A DNA stretch of 64,000 nt from Methanolobus chelungpuianus (GTDB lineage: Archaea > Halobacteriota > Methanosarcinia > Methanosarcinales > Methanosarcinaceae). Numbering within the stretch: the stretch's first letter is position 1; each line of letters opens with the position of its first letter. The DNA is taken from assembly GCF_024500045.1 (NCBI RefSeq), contig NZ_JTEO01000005.1:124001-188000 (forward strand), in the 5' to 3' direction. Below are positions 8,249-17,015 of this stretch, piece after piece. Under the pieces are notes generated by a model that worked only from the letters and a program-made list of their open reading frames with translations, was not told the origin of the DNA and did no database searches. Position numbers and translations under genes: made by a program.

Positions 8249-8782
8249 ATGTACGGTCAAAAAAAGTGTAAGATAGATGTTATTCTGGGGGATATCGTGG
8301 AGCAGGAAGTGGATGCAATTGTGAACGCAGCCAATAGCTCACTCCTTGGCGGTGGCGGGGTCGATGGGGCAATCCACAGGGCCGCAGGCCCGCAGCTCCT
8401 CGAGGAATGCAGGACCCTGGATGGCTGTCCCACAGGCGAGGCGCGGATGACCCGCGCTTACAGGCTGCCTGCAAAATGGGTGATACACACAGTCGGCCCT
8501 GTATGGAATGGAGGCAGCGCCGGAGAAGACATGCTGCTCGAAAGCGCATACATGAACTCACTTCGTCTTGCCGGGGAGTACGGCCTAAGAAGCATCGCCT
8601 TTCCGGGGATCAGCATTGGAGCGTATGGTTTTCCGGTAGAGAGGGCTTCTGTGATAGCTGCCGGGGCTGTTAGTAGATTCCTTGAGACAGGTAGCACCCT
8701 TACAGATATACGCCTGGTATGCTTCAATGAGATTGCATATTCGACCTATTCAATGGCAGTTGATGAGCTGTTCAGGAAATGA
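8249..8782 (+). CDS. Macro-domain protein, O-acetyl-ADP-ribose deacetylase type
   Basis: This is a single 177 aa macro domain. It shows DIVEQEVDAIVNAANSSLLG and GGGVDGAIHRAAGPQL (the ADP-ribose phosphate loop with catalytic Asn and Asp), then PTGEARMTRAYRLPAKWVIH and IAFPGISIGAYGFP. This is the MacroD/YmdB type that hydrolyses O-acetyl-ADP-ribose and mono-ADP-ribosylated targets. The start has GGTGAG 8 nt upstream. It stands alone. Confidence 0.93.
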   Translation: MYGQKKCKIDVILGDIVEQEVDAIVNAANSSLLGGGGVDGAIHRAAGPQLLEECRTLDGCPTGEARMTRAYRLPAKWVIHTVGPVWNGGSAGEDMLLESAYMNSLRLAGEYGLRSIAFPGISIGAYGFPVERASVIAAGAVSRFLETGSTLTDIRLVCFNEIAYSTYSMAVDELFRK

Positions 8783-8831
8783 GAGATAAGGGATGTATCT
8801 CTCGTAATTACGAGCACAATTATATTTTCTG

Positions 8832-8852
8832 TATATATATATATATATATAT
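8832..8852. repeat. TA dinucleotide run in a 312-bp gene-free gap
   Basis: About ten TA units lie soon after the macro-domain gene. The whole 8783-9094 gap is otherwise without a convincing ORF or RNA. The run may melt easily or carry promoter elements, but no clear spacing to the next ATG at 9095 supports that. Confidence 0.7.
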
Positions 8853-9094
8853 TTATTTATAGAAAAGGAAAGAAGAATTGCCAGACATATCGGAAAAGTG
8901 CAGAGCCAGACTGAAAACTGACATATATGGACTATGGTGGTACGGGTTACCTGCATCCGTTGAAAGCAGGCCCGGGGGAAAAACGTAATTCATACATGGC
9001 GAAGTATAAGCGAAATGCCTGGTGGTGGCACTTTCCGGGGTTTACTTCCTATTCTCTCAGCAGGCATTTATCATAGAAGTTCTCACATACAGTC

Positions 9095-9820
9095 ATGAAA
9101 GTACTCATAGCCAAGAACATACCGCATGAAGGGCCGGGTATCCTCAAGTCCGTCCTTGACATGAACGGTATCCACTACGATATTATTGATCTTGATCTCC
9201 TTGGTCCTGAGACCCGGATGTTGCTTCCTGACCCCTCTGAATATAATGCAGTCTTTGTTTTCGGCGGCCCTGACAGTGCCAATGATGAAAGCGGCAAGAT
9301 GATTGCTGAGCTTGAAATAATAAAGCGGGCAGTGGAAAATGAGATACCATACCTTGGTATCTGCCTTGGCATGCAGGCGCTTGTGAAGGCATGCGGGGGG
9401 AACGTGTTTAAGAACGAAGTACGGGAAGTGGGAACAAGAGGACCGGACGGCAGATATTTCACAATGGACATCTGTCCGGAAAGGGATAATGACCCGCTTT
9501 TCAGAGGACTGGCAGGTTCTCTTAATATATTCCACCTGCATGGTGAGACCGTCAGCCTGCCTGAGGATATGGAATTGCTTGCCACGGGGAAGTTCTGCAG
9601 GCACCAGATCGTAAAGACCGGTAAGAACGCCTATGGAATACAGGGCCATCTGGAACTGACCCCGGAAATGTTCAACGAGTGGATGTCGGTTGACGCGGAA
9701 TTAAGATCTGGAGACACTGAGAGGATCGCACCTGACTTCCTTGCCAATTATGACGAATACAGGAACAACGGGGAAAGACTGTTCACCAATTTCCTGCAGC
9801 TTGCAGGACTAATCGGGTAA
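9095..9820 (+). CDS. Class I glutamine amidotransferase-like protein
   Basis: This 241 aa protein is a stand-alone triad GATase domain. It has FVFGGPDSANDE, the nucleophile elbow YLGICLGMQALV (Cys near residue 91), HLHGETVSLP and the His/Glu pair in GIQGHLELTPEM. It resembles GMP-synthase-like or gamma-glutamyl hydrolase-like proteins that release ammonia from glutamine or cleave gamma-glutamyl bonds. The true substrate cannot be told. No synthetase partner lies beside it, and no Shine-Dalgarno was seen before ATG 9095. Confidence 0.88.
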   Translation: MKVLIAKNIPHEGPGILKSVLDMNGIHYDIIDLDLLGPETRMLLPDPSEYNAVFVFGGPDSANDESGKMIAELEIIKRAVENEIPYLGICLGMQALVKACGGNVFKNEVREVGTRGPDGRYFTMDICPERDNDPLFRGLAGSLNIFHLHGETVSLPEDMELLATGKFCRHQIVKTGKNAYGIQGHLELTPEMFNEWMSVDAELRSGDTERIAPDFLANYDEYRNNGERLFTNFLQLAGLIG

Positions 9821-9940
9821 TTGAAAACAGGATGAGACTGGGACCGTAAAAACTCCCGGACAAATATATTAAGCCTAAATTAATACAATTTAATAAATAT
9901 ATTTATCTGCACATGCGCCAATACAGGGTATGGTGTCTTG

Positions 9941-11266
9941 ATGACAGGGATAAAAAATGATCCATTATTCGGGCAAATATTCGGGCAAATTACAAGGAAA
10001 ATATCTCTGGTGTTTGCTCTTGCACTTCTTACATTGACATGTCTTACCTTTCCTTTGCCTGCATACGCCCAGACCAGTGCTACTGTTTACCCGTCCGGTC
10101 AGGATGTGTACGCTAACAGCACTTTCAGCATTTACGTAGATATAGAACCTGCAACCCCGTTCGTAGGCGCACAGCTGGATGTGCAGTTCGACAAGGGTCT
10201 CATCACAGCAGACAAAGTAGAAGAAGGGGGACTGTTTGGAAGGGACAGTATCCCTCACCTGCTCAACAAGGGAAGTATTGATAATTCTGCGGGCACTGTA
10301 ACAGGCTCGTATGCAGTGACCCTGGGCGGGACTTCTATCAGCTCGCCGGGCACTTTCATACGCATCGACTGCACAGCAGGCAGCAAAGAAGGATACTGCC
10401 CTCTTGTCCTTTCGAACGTCATACTGAGTGACTCGCAGGGCAGGCCGATTCCTGTCACGGTAGAGAACGGAGGTGTTTTCATCCGCAGTGAAGCGGGTAA
10501 TCAGGAGGGCACCAATGAAAGTAGCCCAGGAGGCGGAAACGCCCCGGCCGGAGGAGGAGGCGCGGGTGGAGGCAGCTCAGCTACATCGGAAGATGCAGGA
10601 AACATCTGCCTGAAAGAAGTAAAAGGTATTCAGGTACTAAGCAATACCACGGTCATGTACCGTTTCAACGAACAGGGAAATCCTGTTGAGTATATCTCCT
10701 ATCACTCGCTGAAGAATGCAGGCCAGATAACAAGCACGATCGAAGTGCTCAACAACTTGTCGGCAACAGTTACACACACTCCGCCAGGGACCGTTTACAG
10801 ACATGTCAACATATGGGTCGGAAAACAGGGATACGCCACGGAGGAGAATATACAGGGAACTGTTATAGGCTTCAGGGTGCCAAAAGACTGGATCATGAAG
10901 AATGGATTCCATGCTGGCTCTATCCGCATGTACAGGTTCAATGAAGGCAACTGGTATGAGCTCCAGACCGGGATTACAGGCGAGGACGCCGCATTCGTGT
11001 TCTTCGAGGCAGACACACCGGGCTTTTCCCCTTTTGCGATCACGGCCTTTGCAATGGCCACAAGCAGCACGCAGAGCAATTCCAATCCGCTTGAGGGCTT
11101 GGTAGCAGATGTCTACGGGACAGCAGAGAACGATACGCAAAGTGAAGCAGCCGTAAGTGACCAGGAAGTGGCTGGCATTCAGGCACTTGGCCAGAACTCG
11201 GCATTCTTCCTTATAGCAGCCCTGCTATTTGTCACAGCCATCGGTGGCTTCCTGAGAAAGGAATGA
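9941..11266 (+). CDS. Secreted cohesin-type surface protein with PGF-pre-PGF domain
   Basis: This protein is about 441 aa. The ATG at 9941 is preferred over the TTG at 9938. Order of parts: a signal peptide ending near AYAQ (residue 45); a cohesin/CBM-like beta-sandwich at about 45-180 (SGQDVYANSTFSIYVDI, GAQLDVQFD); a Gly/Ser linker; a PGF-pre-PGF domain at about 220-370 (VMYRFNEQGNPVEYISY, GFRVPKDWI, WYELQTG, TPGFSPFAITAF); and a C-terminal hydrophobic helix with RKE. PGF-pre-PGF domains are known on archaeal surface proteins, usually before archaeosortase-processed tails. Here the terminal helix lacks a clear PGF motif, so the anchor is probably a plain membrane span. It is probably an adhesin or part of an extracellular complex. 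Confidence 0.85.
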   Translation: MTGIKNDPLFGQIFGQITRKISLVFALALLTLTCLTFPLPAYAQTSATVYPSGQDVYANSTFSIYVDIEPATPFVGAQLDVQFDKGLITADKVEEGGLFGRDSIPHLLNKGSIDNSAGTVTGSYAVTLGGTSISSPGTFIRIDCTAGSKEGYCPLVLSNVILSDSQGRPIPVTVENGGVFIRSEAGNQEGTNESSPGGGNAPAGGGGAGGGSSATSEDAGNICLKEVKGIQVLSNTTVMYRFNEQGNPVEYISYHSLKNAGQITSTIEVLNNLSATVTHTPPGTVYRHVNIWVGKQGYATEENIQGTVIGFRVPKDWIMKNGFHAGSIRMYRFNEGNWYELQTGITGEDAAFVFFEADTPGFSPFAITAFAMATSSTQSNSNPLEGLVADVYGTAENDTQSEAAVSDQEVAGIQALGQNSAFFLIAALLFVTAIGGFLRKE

Positions 11267-11292
11267 TTCCATCCCAGGTGCCACCTTCTTTT

Positions 11293-11520
11293 TTAACAGC
11301 GCCAGCTTCGCATTGTGCTATTGTTCAACATCGTACTGTTGCTCGCGTTTCCCGGACTGCCAGTAATATTTCCTGATGCTTCCGGTGTATCATTCTTCCG
11401 GGTATCCTGACTGCCATTATCAGCATCGAGGGAAGAGGCCCTGAAAAGACCATCAAGTTCCCTCACGGTATCATCACCTACCCCGCTTCCAAGTATCCAG
11501 GCGAGTTTCCGAATCATCAT
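11293..11520 (-). CDS. Doubtful 75-aa ORF
   Basis: The ORF starts MMIRKLAWILGSGVGDD and ends in an Asn/Ser/Thr-rich tail with several N-x-S/T sites. A hydrophobic stretch extends upstream of the ATG without a canonical start. No Shine-Dalgarno, family or partner was found. It may be a remnant or a chance ORF. The remaining gene-free DNA at 11521-11825 holds only the promoter for the methyltransferase gene. Confidence 0.25.
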   Translation of the reverse strand: MMIRKLAWILGSGVGDDTVRELDGLFRASSLDADNGSQDTRKNDTPEASGNITGSPGNASNSTMLNNSTMRSWRC

Positions 11521-11825
11521 GCTTGTTATGACTATCCCCAGGCCACAGTGTTACTCCCATTGGCCGGTCACGTCGCTACCCCACAATAGCACGTGCCAGC
11601 CTGCAATAAATATTGATCAAGGGTTGGCGCATATCCTATAAATTATTAAGTGCAAAACCGGAGAAGCTTTTTCGGAGCAGTGGTCCCTTTTAACTGCTTA
11701 CGTATCCTTTCAGGGGATCCGTTTCCTGCCAATATTCCCTGACAATTTATCCTGGAACTGACATACAGCTTTGGGATGGTGTCCCGGGTAAAAAGCGTTT
11801 TATCCTTTGAAAAAAATCAGCTAGT

Positions 11826-12695
11826 ATGTCATTCAAGCCAATTGGAAAAGTAGTTAATTTTGCTGATGAAGAGACCATGGAACTGCTCGCGCTCTGGAGA
11901 GATGCGGTCAGCGAGATCGACCTGGACAGGCACCTTCATGCCTCATCCTACATATTTGAAGAGTATTCACATTATATTGTCGTTCACGACCCCGTGGAAA
12001 TGGAGTATCCGAAGAACAGGGATGAATGGAACAGGCGCTTCTGCAGGGAGACCGGAGTCTCCGTTGTCAGGTTTATAAAGCATGACGGCAACAGGCTTTA
12101 CTGTAAGGGACTGATGGCCATGAACAATGCGGCAGTATACGGTATTTTGCCATACACCGACTTTGACCATCAGGAAGCCACGTACCCGAAAATGGGAATG
12201 GAAAAGCTCAAGAAGGCAGTCTTTGCTGAAGTTATGCCATCTGTCAGGGGAAAACACATTCTTGATGTGGGTTGCGGTCTCGGGGCTGCCACAATGGAGA
12301 TAGCGCAGCATAACAGGTCATCAAAAGTGCTCGGTATCGACCTGCTGGAAGGAATGATACGCCAGTGTCGCATTAACGCGGAGATGTATGGGGTGGAGAA
12401 TGCAAGCTTTGAGGCTGCAAGCGTGTACAGCCTGCCCCACGAGAACAAGAGCTTCGATACAGTCACATGCTTCTTCATGCTGCACCATCTTGACGATATA
12501 CCAAAAGCCCTGGCAGAGATAAGGAGAGTGCTGCAGGAAGGCGGCAAAGTCTTTGCAGCTGAGCCTCTGGACCACCACCATGGCACCCAAAGGGAAGGCA
12601 GGGACTGGATACAGCTTTTTGAGAATGCGGGATTCTCTGCTGTGAGCAGGAACATCAGCAAGGCAGTGTTCATCGAAGCAACTGCTGAGAAATAA
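11826..12695 (+). CDS. Class I SAM-dependent methyltransferase
   Basis: This is a 289 aa protein. The N-terminal ~120 residues form an unrecognised domain. A Rossmann methyltransferase follows: motif I HILDVGCGLGAATME near residue 140, the acidic GIDLLEGMI, FDTVTCFFMLHHLDDIP, and the post-motif III LQEGGKVFAAEP. It probably methylates a small molecule. The substrate is unknown. No Shine-Dalgarno was seen, and a TATA-like sequence near 11800 suggests a leaderless or near-leaderless transcript. Confidence 0.85.
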   Translation: MSFKPIGKVVNFADEETMELLALWRDAVSEIDLDRHLHASSYIFEEYSHYIVVHDPVEMEYPKNRDEWNRRFCRETGVSVVRFIKHDGNRLYCKGLMAMNNAAVYGILPYTDFDHQEATYPKMGMEKLKKAVFAEVMPSVRGKHILDVGCGLGAATMEIAQHNRSSKVLGIDLLEGMIRQCRINAEMYGVENASFEAASVYSLPHENKSFDTVTCFFMLHHLDDIPKALAEIRRVLQEGGKVFAAEPLDHHHGTQREGRDWIQLFENAGFSAVSRNISKAVFIEATAEK

Positions 12696-12807
12696 GGCCA
12701 AATGGAGGAAGCGGGTGCAATGGAAGCACCCGGCTTTCGAGTCTGTGTGCAACTCTATTTTTAAAGGTAAATTGCCATTTATGGCTGGCAAGTCGTTTGC
12801 ACCTTGT

Positions 12808-12868
12808 TGTTACAAATACAACCCTTTGTAACACAATTTGTACTATGGCTCTATCTGCTATAAATAGG
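12808..12868 (+). promoter_or_regulatory. Inverted repeat and TATA box upstream of SSS2
   Basis: TGTTACAAA (12808-12816) and TTTGTAACA (12825-12833) are perfect 9-bp arms with an 8-nt centre. A TATA box (CTATAAATAGG) follows at 12858-12868. The repeat lies just upstream of the TATA/BRE position, as expected for an activator or repressor site. It is not present before SSS3 or SSS4. Confidence 0.5.
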
Positions 12869-12967
12869 TTATGCGGAGATGGCCGTATGATAACTGAATG
12901 CCAAAAATCGAAAGGTTAAAGTATGGCCTGTGCTAACAATTAGCATTCTACTTCAGAGGAGAAAAAA

Positions 12968-13093
12968 ATGTTAGGCATCGACGACCCACAGATATGGATT
13001 GCATACCTGTTATGCTTCCTGAGCGCAATAGGGTGTATGATCTACGGGATGATACACTGGAACGATGGCAAGGAAAATGAGGAGGCCTGCTGA
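12968..13093 (+). CDS. Small symporter accessory membrane protein, 41 aa
   Basis: The sequence starts MLGIDDPQIWIAYLLCFLSA, continues as one transmembrane span, and ends with an acidic tail after the conserved HWNDG. AGAGGAG lies just upstream of the ATG. Its TGA overlaps the ATG of SSS2 (TGATG), so each symporter is made together with this partner. Two close homologues precede SSS3 and SSS4. Small accessory proteins of symporters are known from archaeal annotation; the exact role (assembly, stability or gating) is inferred. Confidence 0.85.
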   Translation: MLGIDDPQIWIAYLLCFLSAIGCMIYGMIHWNDGKENEEAC

Positions 13094-14703
13094 TGGCAGT
13101 CAGCACACCAATCCTTGGTATTGCCGTGCTCATCTACATGATGGTAGTGATCTACATCGGATGGATCGGATACAAGCAGACAAAAAGTACAGAGGACTTC
13201 ATGCTGGCAGGCAGAAAAGTAAATCCCCTGGTACTAGCTTTGTCCTATGGTGCAGCATTTATAAGCACTTCAGCCATTGTAGGCTTCGGAGGATATGCGG
13301 GAGCTTTCGGCATGGGTGTGCTGTGGCTCGTGTTCATGAATATCTTCGTAGGCATATTCATCGCATTCGTTGTCTTTGGGGCCAGGACCAGGCGCCTCGG
13401 GGTCAACCTGAAAGCTGTTACATTCCCTGAACTAATCGGGAGAAGGTTCCAGTCCCGTTTCATACAGGGTTTCGCGGGTGCCCTGATCACTATATTCATG
13501 CCTCTCTATGCCGGAAGCGTGCTCATAGGAGGAGCCCGTTTCATGGAGACCGCACTGAATATAGATTATAACAGCGCGGTCCTCATACTAGCTGTTATCG
13601 TCGCAGCCTATGTTATCACAGGAGGGCTTATTGCAGTCATGTACACTGACGCCCTGCAGGGAGCACTCATGTTCGTAGGCATGGCTATACTGTTCTTCCT
13701 CACCTATGCTAAACTGGGAGGTGTCGTGGAAGCTCACCAGGCGCTTACCAACATGGCCCATATGGTGCCTGAGAACCTGGCTGCTGTGGGACATACAGGC
13801 TGGACGTCTATGCCCGTCTTCGGCTCACCAACCTGGTGGACACTTGTCTCCACTATAGTTCTCGGAGTAGGGATCGGTGTGCTGGCCCAGCCGCAACTTG
13901 CCGTCAGGTTCATGACAGTAAGGGACACAAGATCCCTCAATAGAGCGGTACTCTCCGGGGGACCCTTCATATTCATGATGGCAGGCGTGGCATACGTTGT
14001 GGGAGCACTCTCAAATGTATACTTCCTGGAGACCAGAGGCATGATATCACTCGAAGTCGCCGGAGGCAATATCGATGCGATCATTCCCGCATATATCAAC
14101 AGCGCAATGCCCGACTACTTTGTGATCTTCTTCCTGCTGACACTGCTGGCTGCCGCCATGTCCACCCTGAGCTCACAGTTCCATACCATGGGCACTGCCA
14201 TAGGTCATGATCTCTACCGGGAGTTCCTTATGAAAGGTAAGCTCGGCCATACGATCAGCATCACCAAGCTCGGCATTGCGGTGACCATTGTCATGAGCGT
14301 GATACTTGCATACATCCTCCCATTCAGTATAATCGCAAGGGCGACAGCAATATTCTTCGGCCTCTGTGCTGCGGCTTTCCTGCCTATGTACACCGGAGCC
14401 CTGTTCTGGAAAAGGATGAACAAGCAGGGTGCGATCGCAAGCCTCCTTGTGGGAACTTTCACCAGCCTGTTCTGGCTTACCTTCGTCCATGCAAAGGAAG
14501 CAAGTGCCCTGGGCATAAGCAGAGCGCTCTTTGGTGTCGATACCATCCTGACAGGTACCTGGACAGTAGTGGATCCGATCCTTATAGCCACACCACTCGC
14601 TTTCGTGACAGCGGTGGTCGTCAGCCTGGCAACACAGCCCGACCCGCAGGACCATGTCGACAGATGTTTCAACAGCCTGAATAAAGGCGATTTGCCCGCC
14701 TAA
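13093..14703 (+). CDS. Sodium:solute symporter (SSS2)
   Basis: This 536 aa, about 13-span protein belongs to the SSS family. TM1-2 read GIAVLIYMMVVIYIGWIGYK and SYGAAFISTSAIVGFGG; the Na+-site helix is LLTLLAAAMSTLSSQFH. ATG at 13093 overlaps the stop of the 41 aa partner by one base. It shares most of its sequence with SSS3/4 but has clear substitutions, so it is the older copy of the trio. The substrate cannot be read from sequence. Acetate, amino acids, pantothenate or osmolytes are all possible for this family. Confidence 0.92.
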   Translation: MAVSTPILGIAVLIYMMVVIYIGWIGYKQTKSTEDFMLAGRKVNPLVLALSYGAAFISTSAIVGFGGYAGAFGMGVLWLVFMNIFVGIFIAFVVFGARTRRLGVNLKAVTFPELIGRRFQSRFIQGFAGALITIFMPLYAGSVLIGGARFMETALNIDYNSAVLILAVIVAAYVITGGLIAVMYTDALQGALMFVGMAILFFLTYAKLGGVVEAHQALTNMAHMVPENLAAVGHTGWTSMPVFGSPTWWTLVSTIVLGVGIGVLAQPQLAVRFMTVRDTRSLNRAVLSGGPFIFMMAGVAYVVGALSNVYFLETRGMISLEVAGGNIDAIIPAYINSAMPDYFVIFFLLTLLAAAMSTLSSQFHTMGTAIGHDLYREFLMKGKLGHTISITKLGIAVTIVMSVILAYILPFSIIARATAIFFGLCAAAFLPMYTGALFWKRMNKQGAIASLLVGTFTSLFWLTFVHAKEASALGISRALFGVDTILTGTWTVVDPILIATPLAFVTAVVVSLATQPDPQDHVDRCFNSLNKGDLPA

Positions 14704-14730
14704 CGGGTCTTTTTCTGCCCTGTGCATCCT

Positions 14731-14750
14731 TCTGGCAGGCAACTGCCAGA
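14731..14750 (+). terminator. Stem-loop after SSS2
   Basis: TCTGGCAG, GCAA loop, CTGCCAGA: a perfect 8-bp stem with a tetraloop 27 bp after the SSS2 stop, followed by the pyrimidine-rich TACCTTTCACTTTGACCTTT. Confidence 0.6.
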
Positions 14751-14852
14751 TACCTTTCACTTTGACCTTTTCTGGAATAACTGTATCTTCAGGCCTTCGA
14801 TATATGCTACAATCCTCAGACCATTATTGAGCTGACCGGGAACTATAACATA

Positions 14853-14866
14853 TATTTAAATATTGT
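14853..14866 (+). promoter_or_regulatory. TATA box for the SSS3 unit
   Basis: ATATTTAAATATTG lies about 70 bp before the 40 aa partner ORF, whose ATG has AAGGAG upstream. It gives SSS3 its own promoter, separate from SSS2. Confidence 0.5.
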
Positions 14867-14928
14867 AAAGCGATGAGACATATTCACCTTAACTGTCAGG
14901 GTCCACTATCACCTGTAAGGAGAAAAAA

Positions 14929-15051
14929 ATGCTTGGAATCGATGATCCGCAAATATGGCTTGCTTATATCCTCTGTTTCTTAAGTGCACTGGGCTGCATG
15001 GTCTACGGTGCTCTGAAGTGGAATGAGGGAGAAGAAGAGGAGGTGTGCTGA
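14929..15051 (+). CDS. Small symporter accessory membrane protein, 40 aa
   Basis: The sequence starts MLGIDDPQIWLAYILCFLSA, has one membrane span, and ends in a strongly acidic GEEEEVC tail. AAGGAG precedes the ATG. The stop TGA overlaps the SSS3 ATG as TGATG. It is nearly identical in its first 20 residues to the partners of SSS2 and SSS4. The invariant start and the acidic Cys-terminated tail suggest a conserved docking surface. Confidence 0.85.
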   Translation: MLGIDDPQIWLAYILCFLSALGCMVYGALKWNEGEEEEVC

Positions 15052-16670
15052 TGGCTGTCAGTACATCAGCCCTCGGCATTGTAGTCCTTATTTACATGAT
15101 GCTCATTTTCTATCTGGGATGGCTTGGCTACAAGAAAACGCAAATGACAGAAGATTACATGATCGCAGGCAGGAAGATGAATCCCTATATCCTGGCGATC
15201 TCCTACGGAGCCACCTTCATCAGCACATCGGCCATCGTAGGATTCGGCGGAGCCGCGGGTGCACTCGGAATGGGACTTCTGTGGCTCGCGTTCATGACCA
15301 TCTTCGTCGGAGTGTTCCTGGCCTTTGTCGTGTTCGGCAAAAGGACCCGCCGTATCGGGTTGAAACTGGGCGCCGTTACGTTCCCCGAGCTGCTCGGCAG
15401 GAGATTCCAGTCCCGCTTCATACAGGGTTTCGCAGGCGCCCTTATTGGCCTTTTCATGCCACTTTATGCAGGCATCGTGCTTATCGGGGGAGCAAGGTTC
15501 GTTGAGACCACCCTCAGTATCAACTACGATGTTGCCGTTCTGATACTCACAATCATAGTTGCTGCCTATGTCATCACAGGCGGTATCATTGCCGTGATGT
15601 ACACCGATGCCCTGCAGGGCGCCCTGATGTTCTTGGGAATGGCACTACTTCTCGCTTTCACCTATGCTAAACTGGGAGGCGTTGTGGAAGCCCACCAGGC
15701 GCTCACCAATATGGCCCACCTCGTACCTGAGAGCCTGCAGGCGGGAGGACACCTGGGCTGGACGGCCATGCCCGAGTTTGGGTCATCGATATGGTGGAAT
15801 CTCGTATCCACACTGATATTGGGTGTAGGTATTGGTGTGCTGGCCCAGCCGCAGCTTGCCGTCAGGTTCATGACAGTAAGTAACGACAGGGCACTGAATC
15901 GTGCAGTGCTGGTGGGAGGGCCGTTCATCCTGATGATGACAGGAGTTGCCTTCACTGTTGGGGCGCTCTCAAATGTATACTTCTTCGAGAAACTCGGCGT
16001 AATATCAGTAGCGGCTGCTGGAGGAAATACAGACCTCATCATACCCCATTACATCAATAGCGCCATGCCGGACCTCTTCGTAGTCCTGTTCATGCTCACC
16101 CTGCTGGCTGCCGCCATGTCCACCCTGAGCGCCCAGTTCCATACCATGGGCACTGCCATCGGCCACGATTTCTACCGGGAGTTCCTGAAGAAGGGAGAGC
16201 TTGGCCAGACCATCAATATCACCAGGCTTGCCATTGCAGTAACCATCCTTATCAGCGTGGTGCTTGCCTACACCCTGCCCATAAGCATCATAGCAACCGC
16301 AACAGCCATATTCTTCGGCCTCTGTGCTGCATCCTTCCTGCCGATGTATGTGGGAGCATTGTTCTGGAAGCGCATGACAAGGGAAGGTGCCATTGCAAGC
16401 ATGCTTGTGGGAGCTTTCGGCAGCCTGTTCTGGCTGCTGTTCGTACACGCCAAGGAAGCGGTACCCTTCGGACTCAGCCAAGCCATTTTCGGCAAGGCCA
16501 CACTGTTGAGCGGGACATGGACGATCATTGACCCCATAATCGTTGCCACACCGCTGGCTTTCCTGACTGCTGTTGTCGTGAGCCTCCTTACAAAGCCGGT
16601 CCCACAGGAGCACCTTGAACGCTGTTTCAGCAAAAAGACAGGGAAGAATCCAAACAGGAAGTCTTTTTGA
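15051..16670 (+). CDS. Sodium:solute symporter (SSS3)
   Basis: This is a 539 aa SSS symporter. The start ATG at 15051 matches the SSS2 and SSS4 starts (MAVST) and is coupled to the preceding partner; a GTG at 15045 is inside the partner and less likely. It carries the family motifs SYGATFISTSAIVGFGG and TLLAAAMSTLSAQFH. By eye it is almost identical to SSS4 over long blocks, even at silent positions, which indicates a recent duplication or gene conversion. The C-terminus (KKTGKNPNRKSF) differs. Confidence 0.92.
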   Translation: MAVSTSALGIVVLIYMMLIFYLGWLGYKKTQMTEDYMIAGRKMNPYILAISYGATFISTSAIVGFGGAAGALGMGLLWLAFMTIFVGVFLAFVVFGKRTRRIGLKLGAVTFPELLGRRFQSRFIQGFAGALIGLFMPLYAGIVLIGGARFVETTLSINYDVAVLILTIIVAAYVITGGIIAVMYTDALQGALMFLGMALLLAFTYAKLGGVVEAHQALTNMAHLVPESLQAGGHLGWTAMPEFGSSIWWNLVSTLILGVGIGVLAQPQLAVRFMTVSNDRALNRAVLVGGPFILMMTGVAFTVGALSNVYFFEKLGVISVAAAGGNTDLIIPHYINSAMPDLFVVLFMLTLLAAAMSTLSAQFHTMGTAIGHDFYREFLKKGELGQTINITRLAIAVTILISVVLAYTLPISIIATATAIFFGLCAASFLPMYVGALFWKRMTREGAIASMLVGAFGSLFWLLFVHAKEAVPFGLSQAIFGKATLLSGTWTIIDPIIVATPLAFLTAVVVSLLTKPVPQEHLERCFSKKTGKNPNRKSF

Positions 16671-16696
16671 ACTATCAGTCTGATCATCCAGCCGAT

Positions 16697-16731
16697 ACTG
16701 GCAGTTCCCGCCAGTAGTTCCTTCCTTTTTT
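16697..16731 (+). terminator. Stem-loop and T-run after SSS3
   Basis: ACTGGC (16697-16702) pairs with GCCAGT (16710-16715), followed by TCCTTCC and a T-run at 16726-16731. It is 27 bp after the SSS3 stop. Confidence 0.6.
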
Positions 16732-16817
16732 ATTGTGGATTGGCGCAACCACAGGCTTTAAGGCTTCGGTTTTGCAGCATTCGTGAGTTTCATACGGGTC
16801 TAAAGGAATAATTTAGA

Positions 16818-16829
16818 TAGGTTTAAATA
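16818..16829 (+). promoter_or_regulatory. TATA box for the SSS4 unit
   Basis: AGGTTTAAATAG lies about 65 bp upstream of the 40 aa partner ORF, giving SSS4 its own promoter. Confidence 0.45.
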
Positions 16830-16892
16830 GTGAAGTGTGCTAACATTTGTCACGGTAATTGTTATACTTTTGTAAAAATGCAGGTGATAAAA

Positions 16893-17015
16893 ATGCTTGG
16901 AATCGATGACCCGCAAATATGGCTTGCCTATGTTCTTTGTTTCCTGAGTGCTGTAGGATGCATTATCTACGGCGCTCTGAAATGGAATGATGGAGAAGAA
17001 GAGGAGGAATGCTGA
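16893..17015 (+). CDS. Small symporter accessory membrane protein, 40 aa
   Basis: The sequence starts MLGIDDPQIWLAYVLCFLSA, with one span and an acidic GEEEEEC end. The frame is open upstream to a possible start at 16830, but alignment with the two sister proteins and GGTGAT just before 16893 fix the start here. Its TGA overlaps the SSS4 ATG (TGATG). Confidence 0.85.
   Translation: MLGIDDPQIWLAYVLCFLSAVGCIIYGALKWNDGEEEEEC

Noticed and set aside
8280-8727. ORFs on both strands overlapping the macro-domain gene
   Set aside because: The macro domain accounts for the reading frame; the others are Arg/Pro/Ser-rich shadows.
8832-8852. TA run as part of a CRISPR or origin
   Set aside because: It is a plain dinucleotide run without spaced repeats or origin-type boxes.
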